This document shows, in pieces, positions 29,857-40,499 of a DNA stretch of 64,000 nucleotides. The stretch covers positions 15,416,501-15,480,500 of the forward strand of contig CM038469.1 in NCBI GenBank assembly GCA_021464415.1, in the 5' to 3' direction. Position numbers and translations under genes: made by a program. Every line of letters starts with the position of its first letter. Positions within the stretch are counted from its first letter, which is position 1. Source of the DNA: Lonicera japonica (Eukaryota; Streptophyta; Magnoliopsida; Dipsacales; Caprifoliaceae). The notes under the pieces are model-generated. The model had not been told where the DNA came from and did not search any database. It was given only the letters and a program-made list of their open reading frames with translations.

Positions 29857-31372
29857 TTATTGGGGCGTAATCTTCCCATAATCAATCAAGTCTTGGATAG
29901 CATGCTTCAAGGCAGAGCAATTATCACTGTTATGCCCAAATCCTTGGTAGTAAGCGCAGCATTCATTGGCATTCCAGCCAGGGGGAGCTAGGTTGGGGGG
30001 TGCACGAGGAGATAGTGGCTGTAGAATACCCTCAGCTTGTAGCGTGGCTAAAGTCTGACTTAGTGAAGTCGATAGGCATGAAAATGGGCGGTCCTTTTTT
30101 CTACCGCTCTGCTTTTTCGGGCCTTGCTCTTTTGGATAATGGAAGCTGGTTTGCCGACAAGGACTCGAGCTTTGGTAAGACCAGACTTGATTAACGGCTG
30201 GGATGATATTTTTGTATTGAGAAGAGGCTTTCTCGGCCTCAGCAACTTGGGCAAGTTCTTCCTCAGTCTCATTAGCTACATGCATCAAGGCCTTATATCG
30301 GTCAAAATATTGGTGACCCATGCCGCTTCGGATCTCAGGCTTGAAATTCTTGATAATTATCCCCAATTGCTCTTCCTCAGGCATTCTGTCGACTAGTTGA
30401 GAGGCTAACTCCCTCCAACGAGTGATAAAGTCACTAACATTCTCGTCTTTTCTCTGTTTCCTCATTTCAAGATTCTTACGAGTAACTTTGAACTCCTCGT
30501 TGGTCTTATAATGTTCCATGAACTCATTCACTATACTTTTTCAGTCAGCCACCCGGTGCTTTTCTAAACTTAAAAACCAACTGTGGGCTGGTCCGGTGAG
30601 AGTTTGGTGGAAACCTTGGGACAAGTGTTCTTCTTTCAATCCGTACAATTGCATGGTTCGAACATAGGCTCTGAGGTTCAGGTGAGGTGGAGTGTTCCCA
30701 GAGAACTTCTCGATGTGGGGTAGTTTAAAACAAATTGGTAAACGAGCATCTGGGTAGAGAGACAGGTCTTTGGCAATGTCGTCGGCCTTTTCGGTAACCC
30801 TCTGGTTTAGGGCTGCCATCTGATCTTTAAGCGTGATAATGGCCTCATTCTCTTTGGTCCGATTGATTGCAATCTCAGGGTATTGGCCTTTGTTTGGATC
30901 TTCATCGGGGCTGGCTTGAGAGTTATGGCGTTGAAGGGGTTGATTGTGTTTGGGATCTTGCACTAGTCGAACATTGATGTTGGCAGGGGCCACATGAGGT
31001 AGGGGTTTGATGTTAGCATGAATTGGGGGAATGTGCTGGAAAATATTGGGTGGATTTGTCGGGTCGTGGGCTTGATTTTCTTCGGCTGGGTATGGATTTG
31101 GATTGGGTTGGTTCAATAGGTGTTCTGGCAGTGATTAGGGTATCAAGACGGGCTTGGGTGGCAGCTTGGTGATTCTTCATGATGGCCATAGACTGGGTTA
31201 GATCTTGGATTAGATGGTAGAGATATTCAAGGGTTAAGGCTCCACCCTCAGTTTGTAGGAGAACGGGACCAGGCGGCGGATCCGCTGAATGAGAGGCTTC
31301 GTTATGATTACCCTCAGTATTGTTGAGCCCGGTTTGATCGATCAATAGCTCGGTGTTGCGACGAGGAGGCAT
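29857..31372 (-). pseudogene. Gag of the gag-only Tat-like element (one frameshift, one stop)
   Basis: The likely start is the ATG at 31372 (MPPRRNTELL). The N-terminal part runs to about 31100, where the frame changes. The main block is in the next frame: LPICFKLPHIEKFSGNTPP and HLNLRAYVRTMQ, the retrotransposon Gag domain, then GPAHSWFLSL. A TGA at 30541-30543 interrupts it, after which the same frame continues with FITRWRELASQLVDRMPEEE. Near the C-terminus is CAYYQGFGHNSDNC, a CX3QGFGHX4C-like zinc motif, followed by ALKHAIQDLI, typical of Tat-group Gag. It would bind element RNA and form the particle. It is the only coding region of the element. Confidence 0.88.
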
Positions 31373-32515
31373 GATCAGTGGTGAGTTTGATCTCGTGAAT
31401 CGTCTGGTTTGATCTTTAGCAACCAACTGGTGATAGCAGTGGATAATATGAGGGGGAGAAGAATGGGGAGAAAGAAATCGGGGTTTGACCGAAAAATCAA
31501 TATTTTGCCATGGGTTGCATAATTCTTGAAAAACTATGACTCGACAGGAAATAAAAATCGAAAACCACTTTTTGGTGTTTAGGCGAAAACAGACCGACAG
31601 CAACAACTTGAGAGCCCCGTGAAAAGGTTTAGGGAAGGAATATACATTCCTGGGGTGCCCTTATAACCTTCCCGTTTTGAAAATTATTTTGAAAACTCAT
31701 CATGAGAAGCGACTCATTTTTGAAAAATATTTTGGAAAACATTTTTGAAAACCGGGAAGTTCTCTCCTCTTAGAATTTCTTTTTCATGGAAATAGTGATA
31801 GGAAAATCCTTACTAATAGTTATTAGTGAAGGATTTCTATGGGCGGGGTTGGACAGCCACCGGCCGTACTTGTCGAACCAAGGGTTGGTATGCATGACAA
31901 GGCCTTTTGTTCACTAATCTCACGATTGATGGTCAAGGAAACATGCAGAAATTCAATTGTACTAAGCTGACGCATCATATATGCAAGTGTGGTTTGAAGG
32001 GGTAAGGTTTAGGCTCCCTCCTATTTGGCTAGGTCTTGCTATATACCCCAAGGGCGAGTACGTGCAAGGACCTTTTAATATACGTCCCGCGTACGTGAGT
32101 GTTCTCGTCACTAGATATACCTCGGTTGGTACTTGGCCAATGAGAGTGGAAATAAGAGCTTTCAGTTTATGTTGACCCAAACGAGCCAACTCCCTACTCA
32201 CTAAACAGTATTTTCGGGTTAAATAGGATAATTTCACACTCGCGATAATGCATGATAATAGTGCGTGCGTGCAAAATAATAATTATGGAGGTATATTATG
32301 AAGAGTGCTTTAAGATTTGTTCGAGTATTTCCAAATTTTATTTATGAAAATATTTTCTTCAAACAATTATAAACAAAGAAGGAAAATAGGGTATCCACCT
32401 AATTTGCATCTATGTTATCCTAAAACTAAGGTTGAAGGAAAAACATGCAAATAAACCGAAATGATTAATACACGCATATTCTACTTTTGTTTAGATTCTA
32501 ATCCTCTTAAAAATA
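31373..32515 (-). other. Leader of the gag-only element
   Basis: The untranslated region of about 1.1 kb between the primer binding site and gag. The ORF at 31962-32237 and its antisense shadow show no recognisable domain. Confidence 0.6.
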
Positions 32516-32533
32516 TCCCCAGCAGAGTCGCCA
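32516..32533 (-). other. Primer binding site, tRNA-Arg type
   Basis: On the element strand TGGCGACTCTGCTGGGGA lies one base after the CA end of the 5' LTR. Ogre/Tat elements are known to use a tRNA-Arg primer with nearly the same site. It fixes the element's orientation as minus and the LTR edge at 32535. Confidence 0.88.
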
Positions 32534-32534
32534 C

Positions 32535-34240
32535 TGTGAGAACTCGCGGTTTTCGACGTCGGATCCCATAGCGGCGATTCCTTCGATTTTTCGTTTAATT
32601 TTGGGAAAATATGTATTATCATTTTTAAAAAAATATGTTAATTTAAAGGAAAAAATTGAGTCGCCAGTTTGTTTTACTAAACAAACAAAAGTTTGTGTAA
32701 AAGAAGAGCATTTATGAATTAAACGGCCTCTTAAACACAATTATTGCGAAACCAAATATTTTGAAGGTTTGGGGATTAAGTTACAAATTGGGAAGGTGTT
32801 AGGCACCCAACTCGCCCTTTTGGTCTTTTAAATAGAATATGCGTGTAGTTATAATCAAATATTCGCATGTTTACTAATATTATCACGTATCAGTCCATAA
32901 TTTTATAAAATCGAAATTTTAGGGTGGGGATTGAAAACGTGTGCTTCGTATTTCGCCCTAACGATTTTAGAAATCAATGTGTGTGTAATTTTAAAAATGT
33001 TTTTGAGAATGATAGATAATAAAACAGGTGTTTTTAGCAAAATTCAAGACTTTTTGAAAGCTAATTCGATTTGGAATTGAATATCCGATAATCCTTGAGA
33101 TTTTTTCGTGAAATAATTTATCACAATTTAATTTGTTAAATTGGTATTTGACGAATTCAAAACTCTCATGTTGGATATTTAGCTAGGTATAGCGATTTAT
33201 GGATTAAACCGGATACAATTGCTAATTAATTCCTCAGTGGATTGAAACTGATAAATTAGTAATTAATTGCTAAAAATTTATTTTCAAAAATTGATTTTAA
33301 CTCATTCTACACCTTTGGTTTTGAACATGAAGCTCAAATATAAAATTTGGGCTGATTTGGAGATGAATTGGATACATAAATTAATTAATTGCTCATCAGA
33401 TTGAGACTGATAAGTCAATAATTAACAGATTAAAATTTATATCCAAAAAATTATTTTAACTCATTCTAAAATTTTGGTATTAGAAATAAAGCTCAAATAT
33501 GAAATTTGGACTGATTTGGAGATGAATAGAAGTGTCTACAAGCGATTAATTGAAAATAACACTGATACAAAAATTAATTCAAATTGCAACGAAAATTACC
33601 TCAAATCTTCAAAAATAGAAATAGATAATTTTGGAGCACTTTTCCCCGAAGTTCCAGCCTTTTTTCATGCCTCAAAAGTGGAGAAATAGGGGTATATTTG
33701 TAGCAGGAGGAGAGAGAAAGAAAGCAAGTGTCTTGGCGACAGATGTTTTCTACTTGCGACGGTTTTTATGATTTTGGGAAAACGTGATATCGGATCAACA
33801 TGATTTTTTGACATGTCTCTCTCCATAACATATCCTATCTCTTGACCAATTTTGGGCTCATTAGAACTTCGGGAAGGTCTCCGTTTAAATACCCAAAGCA
33901 AGCTCCCAGTTTTTTGAATTTTTAGAGATCCGGCCGTCAGAACGAGCTGATTTTTGAGTATGATGCTCCTAATATTATTCCCTAATAAAATTCAAAATTT
34001 GAGGATGATCAAGAATCAATAACAATCATTTTCATCCTATCAAACGATTTGACAATTTTCGGTCTCGGCAGTTTCCGGTAATTCTCATAACTCTCAATCT
34101 GAATGCTCTTTTCAACTCGCTCTTCGACCTATAGCACATGTAAAGCATATGTATGTATCTATGAATGCTTGTGCATGTATGCGTGTTCATCTTCTTAGAG
34201 TTCGGGATTCTTGCGAGGGTTGGAAAATGAGGTGTTCACA
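32535..34240 (-). repeat. 5' LTR of the gag-only element (1,706 bp)
   Basis: It has termini TGTGAGAAC and GTGTTCACA in plus orientation. It aligns with 22384-25850 apart from the nested LTR and the extra segment of about 440 bp there. It contains GGGAAGGTGTTAGGCACCC (32788-32806), a motif frequent in Tat/Ogre LTRs. It is flanked outside by CACCC. Confidence 0.9.
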
Positions 34241-34880
34241 CACCCCAATTAAATTTTTGACAAATCGTCCCTACCGATCTGAGTACATCTGCTCAACACC
34301 CCGATCAAATTATTGATTGAACCGTTACTCTCAATTGGAGTACATCAGCTCAACACCCAATTAGAATCATTGACAGAACCGTCCCTACCGATGGGAATAC
34401 ATCAACTCAACACCCTGATCAAATTATTGATATAACCGTCCCTACTGATGGGTGTATAACAGCTCAACACCCCGATCAAATTATTGACAGAACTGTTCCT
34501 ATCGATAGGAGTACATCAACTCAATACCCCAATCAAATTGTTGACAGAACTGTCCCTACCGATGGGAGTATATCAGCTCAACACCCCAATCAAATTGTTG
34601 ACAGAACCATCCCTACTGATGGGAGTACATCAGCTCAACTCCCCAATCAAATTGTTAATAGAACTGTCCCTACCGATAGGAGTACATTAGCTCAACACCC
34701 AATCAGAATCGTTGACAGAACCATCTCTACCTATGGGAATACATCAGCTTAACTCTCTAATCATAATCGTTGACAGAACCGTCCTTACCAATTGGAGTAC
34801 ATCATCTCAACACCCGACCAAAATTATTGTCAAAACCTCCCCAGCCAGTAGGAGTACAATAGAACAAAGTCACAGTACGG
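34241..34880 (+). repeat. 57-bp minisatellite, about 11 copies (right part)
   Basis: The continuation of the 19870-22383 array after the inserted element, with the same unit and 19-codon period. It decays into the unique 3' region near 34860. Confidence 0.93.
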
Positions 34881-35060
34881 CATGGGGCATGTCCCAAATT
34901 GTTCAGAAACGACCCATCTATCCTAAGAGGAGATAAACAGTATAGCACAACATTATTCGCGCAGCACTGTTTTCAAAATATCACTTGTGATTTATGCGAG
35001 CACCGAAAAATGTTGCGTTCTTGTTATCTTCCTGATTTCTTTGCTTCACAAAGAACGCAG

Positions 35061-35072
35061 GCTAAGAGGGTC
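35061..35072 (+). other. Purine tract before the 3' LTR (plus-strand element)
   Basis: GCTAAGAGGGTC lies directly before TGTGAACACC, the counterpart of the tract next to 25850. Confidence 0.5.
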
Positions 35073-37018
35073 TGTGAACACCTCATTTTGTGACCCCCGT
35101 AAAAATCCCGAACTTCAAGAAAATGAGCACGCATGCATGCAAAAGAATTCCTAGACACATACATACCATATACATATGATATAGGTCAAAGAAGGAAGCC
35201 GAAAGGACACCCGAACGAGAAGTTACGAGAATTACCGGAAGCCGCCGGAAACAAAAATAGTCAAAACTCTTGGAAACTTGTGAAAGGAGAGTTCCCCATT
35301 TCTGATCATCCTCAAACTTCAAGGGTTATTAAACATTACCATAAGGAGTAACATACTAAAAATTCAATTAAATCCGACTGCAGGATCTCCAGGAATTTAA
35401 AAAACTGATAGTTTAATTCGGGTAGTCAAAATACAACTTTCCCGAAGTCCAAATAAGCTCAAATTTAGTCAGTAGACAGGGTATATAATGGAACATACTA
35501 GAAAATTAGATCAATCCAATAAGACGTTTGACAGAAATTAAAGAAACCACCTTTGGACAGGGGTGTGTGTCATAGGGACACAAGCCTTTGGGGCTTGTGT
35601 CCGCGGATAAATCCCTCTCAGCCAATTTTTTATTTTTCTCGTTTTGATCATTCTGGTCCTCTAAAAATTATAAAATTTTGTAGAGAGCTAGGAAATGTTA
35701 CAGGAAATAACATATTAAAAAAATCAATTCGATCCGACGGTTAGATCTTCAGGAATTTGGAAAACTGGAAATTTAGCTCGGAAAATCAAACGGAGGCCTT
35801 TCTGATGTCCAAAAATTCTGAAATTCGGATAGTAGGTAGGTCTTAACATGGGTAATAACATGTTAAAAATCATATTAATCCGATGTTTAGTTCGGCCAGA
35901 ATTGCAAAAACCGTTACACGTTCAAATCAAGGGTTTGTCCGCAAACACACCCTTGTCCGCGTACAAACACTTCCAGACCTAGCCCATTAATTATTCTATA
36001 ACTATAAATGCACCTGCACTGATCCCATTTGAGGCACCAGTCAGCTCTGAAACTTTGGAAACAACATTATAAGATGGTATTATACTATTTTTAAGGCTCT
36101 CAGGTATTTTTTATTTTAGTCCGGCTTTAATTTTTTATCTGTCCTTATTTTTTCAGTTATAATTGATCAATTGTATGTAAAATTGTTGTTTATCTTAAAA
36201 TCAATCCATATTTCACATTTAAACTTTGTTTTCAAAACCAAAGGCATAGAATGAACTGTAAACCATTTTGAAATAAATTTTTATCTTTTAATTTTACAAA
36301 ATCTCGATTTTATCAGTCTTGATTTACGAAGGAATCAATACACGTCTGTACCCAGTTTAATTTATAAATCACAGTGCATACCTAAATATGCTATATGAGA
36401 ATACTGGATTCATCAATTTACTCATTTAAATTAGTAAATTGTAGTACACTATTGACGAACGAATCTCGAGGATTGCCGAATATCCGATTCTAAATCGAAT
36501 TAGCTTCCGAAAAGTCCTAAGTCTTTTCAAAAACACTTGTTTTTCTATTTATCATTTTAAAGATCATTTTTTTAAATCATACACATATGCTGATTTCTAA
36601 AATCAAAGGGCGAATTACGAAGCATGTGCTTTCCATCCCACCCCAAAATCTCGTTTTCTTAAAAATATGGACCAATACACGATTGCATCAATTAACATGC
36701 AAATTTTTTATTATAATTCCACACATATCCTACTTAAAGACCGAAAAGGTGAATTAGGTGCCTGACACCATCCCGATTCGTAACTTAATCCCCGAACTTT
36801 CGAATCAACTTGTTTCGTATCAATTGTGTTTAAGAGGTCGTTTAATTCATAAATGCTCCTCTTTTACACAAACTTTTGTTTGTTTCACTAAAACTGGCGA
36901 CTCTAATTCCTTTGTAAACCGTCACCTTTTCTTAATAATAAAATGAACTGTTTTTCAAAATTAAACCGAAAAGCAGGAGGAATCTAAGGGGGCCGGCGTC
37001 GAAAGCACGAGTCTCACA
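35073..37018 (+). repeat. 3' LTR of the plus-strand Tat-like element (1,946 bp)
   Basis: It begins TGTGAACACCTCATTTTG and ends ACGAGTCTCACA. It shares its ends and many internal blocks with the LTRs at 22384 and 32535, in the opposite orientation, but is clearly more diverged than those two are from each other. A TATA-like CTATAACTATAAATGC lies at about 35997-36012. It is preceded by the purine tract and the 57-bp array, so it is a 3' LTR. Confidence 0.85.
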
Positions 37019-37099
37019 AAAGGGAGAGGCTAAACTCTAAGGAAAGAGGTGCAATCCTTATTTACTATTAAGATAATTAATTCATATCCACCTCACAAC

Positions 37100-37930
37100 T
37101 TTACTATGCCTAAGTAAACCATCTATGACCAAAAATCTGACCCAGCCCACCATCTCTGAGCTTATAACCAAGCCATGACATTATGGGAAAATAATTATGC
37201 TATATTATGCAGGTGTTTTACAGCCAGCCTGGGGGAAACAACCCTCCAATGCTACTACCAGCTACCTCTAGGGTCCATTGGCAGTTGTAGAAGCCTAACA
37301 AGATAGTTATATGCAATTTGAACTCATGGCCCTCGGACAAAGAACCAAAGAATCACTCAAAGACTAGTGCAATAGGTATTGGTATCTCTATAATAAAACC
37401 ATATGAGATTGGCCCTAAGTTGCCATTGCTTCGTTTTGGAATGGGCTCATTCCTAACTCCCTTTTCTATAGTGATCTAATCATGGATCAGCTGACCTTTT
37501 TGGATGACCTCATTTGTAAAACCAATAACCATTCCAAGCTAAAGGAAGACAATTCCAAAGAGGCCACTGATCAAATGAAAAGCCTCTAAACTCATCCACT
37601 GGCAAGACAAAGAGAGATGAAGACCATCAAAAATACAAGCCCTCAGAGATCTCCTATAGGAGGGGTCAATACAATATTCACTATGTCCTATAAAGTTATG
37701 AGCAAAATCAAGGACAAGCCATTCTTCAAATGGCCCAAAACCATACCTTTTTATCCTAGCAAAAAAGTTCTAAACAAGTACCATTCTTAGCATAAAAACC
37801 ATGGCCACATGACATAGAACTGCAAGTCCCTGAGGTTCTACCTGGAGGACTTAGTCAAAAAAGGCCAGATCTAGGAATTCGGGAAAGATGATGACAACTA
37901 AAAAAGAAAAGTCGACCAGCAAAATAAGCC
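37100..37930 (+). pseudogene. Tat-type Gag remnant
   Basis: There is no long ORF. Reading through the stops and shifts gives LMALGQRTKESLKD, the WPxVAIASFWNGLIPNSLF block near 37410-37480, DQLTFLDDL and a HSxHKNHGHMTxNC zinc-type motif near 37790-37820, followed by FYLEDLVKKGQI. This order is that of Tat-group Gag. It is heavily decayed. Confidence 0.65.
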
Positions 37931-38079
37931 CATCGACCTGAAAACTGTTGGGGTTATAGATGTGATCCATGGAGTCCTAGACCAAGCCATGTTAACAAAG
38001 AATGCCAATGGGAACAATTTTTAGAAAATGCAGATGTAACAAGTAGTCATGTCAATTACAACTGACAAACGACCAAGAG

Positions 38080-38520
38080 AAGGGGAGTCATGTCAATTAA
38101 GTTTCTTGGACAACGATCTCAAGGTCTGTAGATCCCCCACAATGATGTTCTAGTCATCACCTTCAATATTGCACTTGGGATGCCAAAAGAGTCCTCATTA
38201 ACCCATGAAGCTTGTCCAAGATCATGTACTAGAATCAGTACAGGTCCTTCAACATCCCCTCTAAGAATATAATTACTGTTAACTCCTCAGTCGTCAGTTT
38301 CAGTGGGGAAGCTATCTGGCTAGTTGGGAGAGTTAGACTCCCAATTCGCATAGGCCCGATATAGACCACTATGGAGTTCCTGGTCATAAACATCAATGTC
38401 CCTTACAATGTGATCATGGGAAGACATTGGCTAAGGGAAATTAAAGTGGTAGTCTCACCGTTCCATTATAAATTAAAATCCCCTTCACTAGAGGGAATCA
38501 TTGAGGTTAGGGAAATCATG
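38080..38520 (+). pseudogene. Tat-type protease remnant
   Basis: The frame from 38371 shows INVPYNVIMGRHWLREIKVVVS. This corresponds to the second conserved protease block of Tat elements (YNxILGRPWL). The active-site DTG/DxG is not readable upstream, where several frameshifts occur. Confidence 0.65.
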
Positions 38521-38879
38521 AGTAAGCTCGCATGTGCTTTTATATGGCAATCTAATGTGCCGATATCTAGCCCTAAAAGAATAAAGGAAAATAGGCCACT
38601 TCATTGGACCAGAATATGCTCGTTTTCTAAGAGGGCTAATCCAACAAATAACAATCAAAGCTCGGGTGCCACATTGATGTACATACCAGAAAATTGCCCA
38701 AAGACAAGGTCAAAAGGATCTTGAAAAAGTTTTCATTGAAGAATGGAATGAAGAGAAATACTTCATCTTAGCCAGCTCACTCAACTAAGAAGAAAAGCAA
38801 TAGATGGTTCAACTCCTCAAAGACAATATTGATGTTTTTGCATGGCAATTTTATAATATGCCATGCATTGACTATAAAG

Positions 38880-39420
38880 TAATGTCACAAGCTTCACATC
38901 AACTCGACCACCAATCCTATTAAACATAAACCTAGCCAAGCTTCAATTGAGAAAGCTAAAGCCATTAAAGAGGAAGTTTAGAAGTTACTGAATGCAAGAG
39001 CTATCCGAGAACCAAAATTTCCATACTGGATATAAAGAAGCATAATAGAAAATGGAGAGTATTTGTTCACTTCACTGATTTCAATAGAGCATGCCCTAAA
39101 GACAACGTTCCTATTCTAAAATAGACCAGTTGGCAGATTCAGCAAGAGGCCACGAATTAATGTCTTTCTTGGACGCATATTTTGACTACCACCAGATCCA
39201 TCTGTTTGGAGCTAACAAAGAGAACAGAGCTTTTATCACCACCTTAAGCCTATACTGTTACAGGATAATGCCATTTGGCCTCAAGAATGTAGGAGGAACA
39301 TATCAAAGGCTGGTAACCAAGATGTTTAGGGATCATATTGGGAAATCAAAGGAAGTTTATGTGCATGATATGATGGTTAAAAGTAGGAAAAGGGGGACCA
39401 TATATTAGACCTCAATACTA
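38880..39420 (+). pseudogene. Tat-type reverse transcriptase (catalytic Asp lost)
   Basis: The upstream part reads a FTDFNRACPKDNVPIL block near 39072-39117. The ORF at 39130-39408 continues with GHELMSFLDAYFDYHQI, MPFGLKNVGGTYQRLV and GKSKEVYVHDMMVKS. The catalytic pair is HD where RT has DD (residues 79-80 of the fragment), so the active site is destroyed. Stops also separate the two parts. Tat-type wording (ACPKD, GLKNxGxTYQRLV) is clear. Confidence 0.85.
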
Positions 39421-39539
39421 TTTTATGGGTCCTCGGACATTACAAAATGAAGCTTCGTTCTATAAAATGTTCTTTTGGAGTCAGTTTAGGCAAATTCCTT
39501 GGGTTCATAATCAATTATAGGGGACTTAAAACAAATCCA

Positions 39540-40080
39540 GAGTAAATTAAAGCTCTTTAAAATATTCGATCTCTTACCACGGTCAAGGAAATGTAAGAAT
39601 TAACAGGAATAATTGCCGCACTCAACCGATTCATCTTCAAATGTTTAGATAAATGCCATTCTTTTTTCAAGCCTTGAAGGGGAAAACAGCTCAAATGGAT
39701 GGGGTAATATGACAAAGCCTTAGCAAACCTGAAATAATACCTAGCTAGTCCCCCACTCATCTCTATGCCTCGATTGCACAAGCAATTGTACCTTTACTTG
39801 TCAAACTCCCCTAAAGCTTTCAGTGCAGCCTTGATAAGATAAGAAGATATTCTTCAGATGCCAATATTTTATGTTAGCAAATCATTAACAGGACCAAAAC
39901 TCAACTACCTACCTCTGGCGAAGCTAGTATTCACTTTAATAATTGCATCAAAAAAGCTCAAATCTAATTTTGTCGCCTACCCCATCAAAGTCTTGACTTC
40001 GCATACAATTCGAGCTACTATATATACGAAAGGCCAACCTTTCTGGCAGAATGAAAAAATGATCCGTGGAGCTAAATAGG
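39540..40080 (+). pseudogene. First RNase H of the Tat-type element (remnant)
   Basis: Fragments include PLHKQLYLYLSNSPKAFSAAL near 39771-39833 and the ORF 39858-40079 with IFYVSKSLTGPKLNYLPLAK, which aligns with the YYVSKALxGAExRYxxxEK block of Tat RNase H. Frameshifts lie upstream near 39660-39720. Confidence 0.7.
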
Positions 40081-40309
40081 TTCCATATCAAACATGAGCC
40101 ACAAGTAGCAAAAAAAATGACAGGTTTTCACAAATTTCATAGCATAATTTAGTGACGATACAGTTGCAACCTGCCTTACCATCTCCTCCAACTAGGGGAT
40201 AAGAGACACCCACCAGCTCGCCTAAAACATAAATAAATATATAAGAAAATGAACATCTTGACATTGTCACAAAAGAAAATCCAAAATCAACTTTGAGTTT
40301 GCTCATTTA

Positions 40310-40499
40310 TAGGACATCTAATAAAAATAGAGGAGATGAGGGAACAGTGCTAGTGTCTCCAAAAGGAACAATTTTAAAATTGGCAGTTAGATTCGGTTTT
40401 AAAGCATCCAATAACGAGTAAGAATATGAGGCCATTATCCTGGGCTTAAAGAGAGCCAAAGCCTTAGGCATTCAAAACCTCATAATCAATTGTGACTTA
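40310..40499 (+). pseudogene. Second RNase H (aRNH), left half
   Basis: The reading frame gives GDEGTVLVSPKGTILKLAVR followed by ASNNEYEYEAIILGLKRAKA and LGIQNLIINCD. This is the archaeal-type RNase H of Tat elements, with the NNEAEYEALI-like block and the Asp of the DS motif. The frame is interrupted at exactly 40499 by the solo LTR and continues at 43189. Confidence 0.82.

Larger units (their letters stand above)
22384..34240 (-). mobile_element. Gag-only Tat-like LTR element (TR-GAG type)
   Basis: A complete 11.86-kb element on the minus strand: 5' LTR 32535-34240, tRNA-Arg-type primer site 32516-32533, leader, gag 31372-29857, 4 kb of tandem repeats, a short purine tract and the 3' LTR 22384-25850. 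It is flanked by CACCC on both sides (22379-22383 and 34241-34245). No protease, RT, RNase H or integrase motif is visible anywhere between gag and the 3' LTR. It therefore depended on an autonomous partner. The gag type, primer site and LTR motif GGGAAGGTGTTAGGCACCC place it near the Tat/Ogre group. Confidence 0.85.
18635..37018 (+). mobile_element. 3' part of a Tat-like gag-only element, split by its relative
   Basis: A plus-strand LTR element lacking its 5' LTR and gag. What remains is a 3' untranslated region (18635-22383 and 34241-35072) full of tandem repeats, a purine-rich tract and the 3' LTR (35073-37018). Two features show the relation to the element at 22384-34240: the LTRs share TGTGAACACCTCATTTT starts and CTCACA ends, and the internal repeats and the SPxPFGLAVTL-encoding segment occur in both, in opposite orientation. 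That second element sits inside the 57-bp array of this one, with CACCC duplicated. The left end is lost at the solo LTR. Confidence 0.75.

Noticed and set aside
30000..30396. Plus-strand ORFs overlapping gag
   Set aside because: They are shadows of the minus-strand gag, which has clear Gag motifs.
35073..37018. Reading this LTR as the 5' LTR of the Tat-type element to its right
   Set aside because: No tRNA primer site follows 37018, while a purine tract precedes 35073, so it is a 3' LTR.
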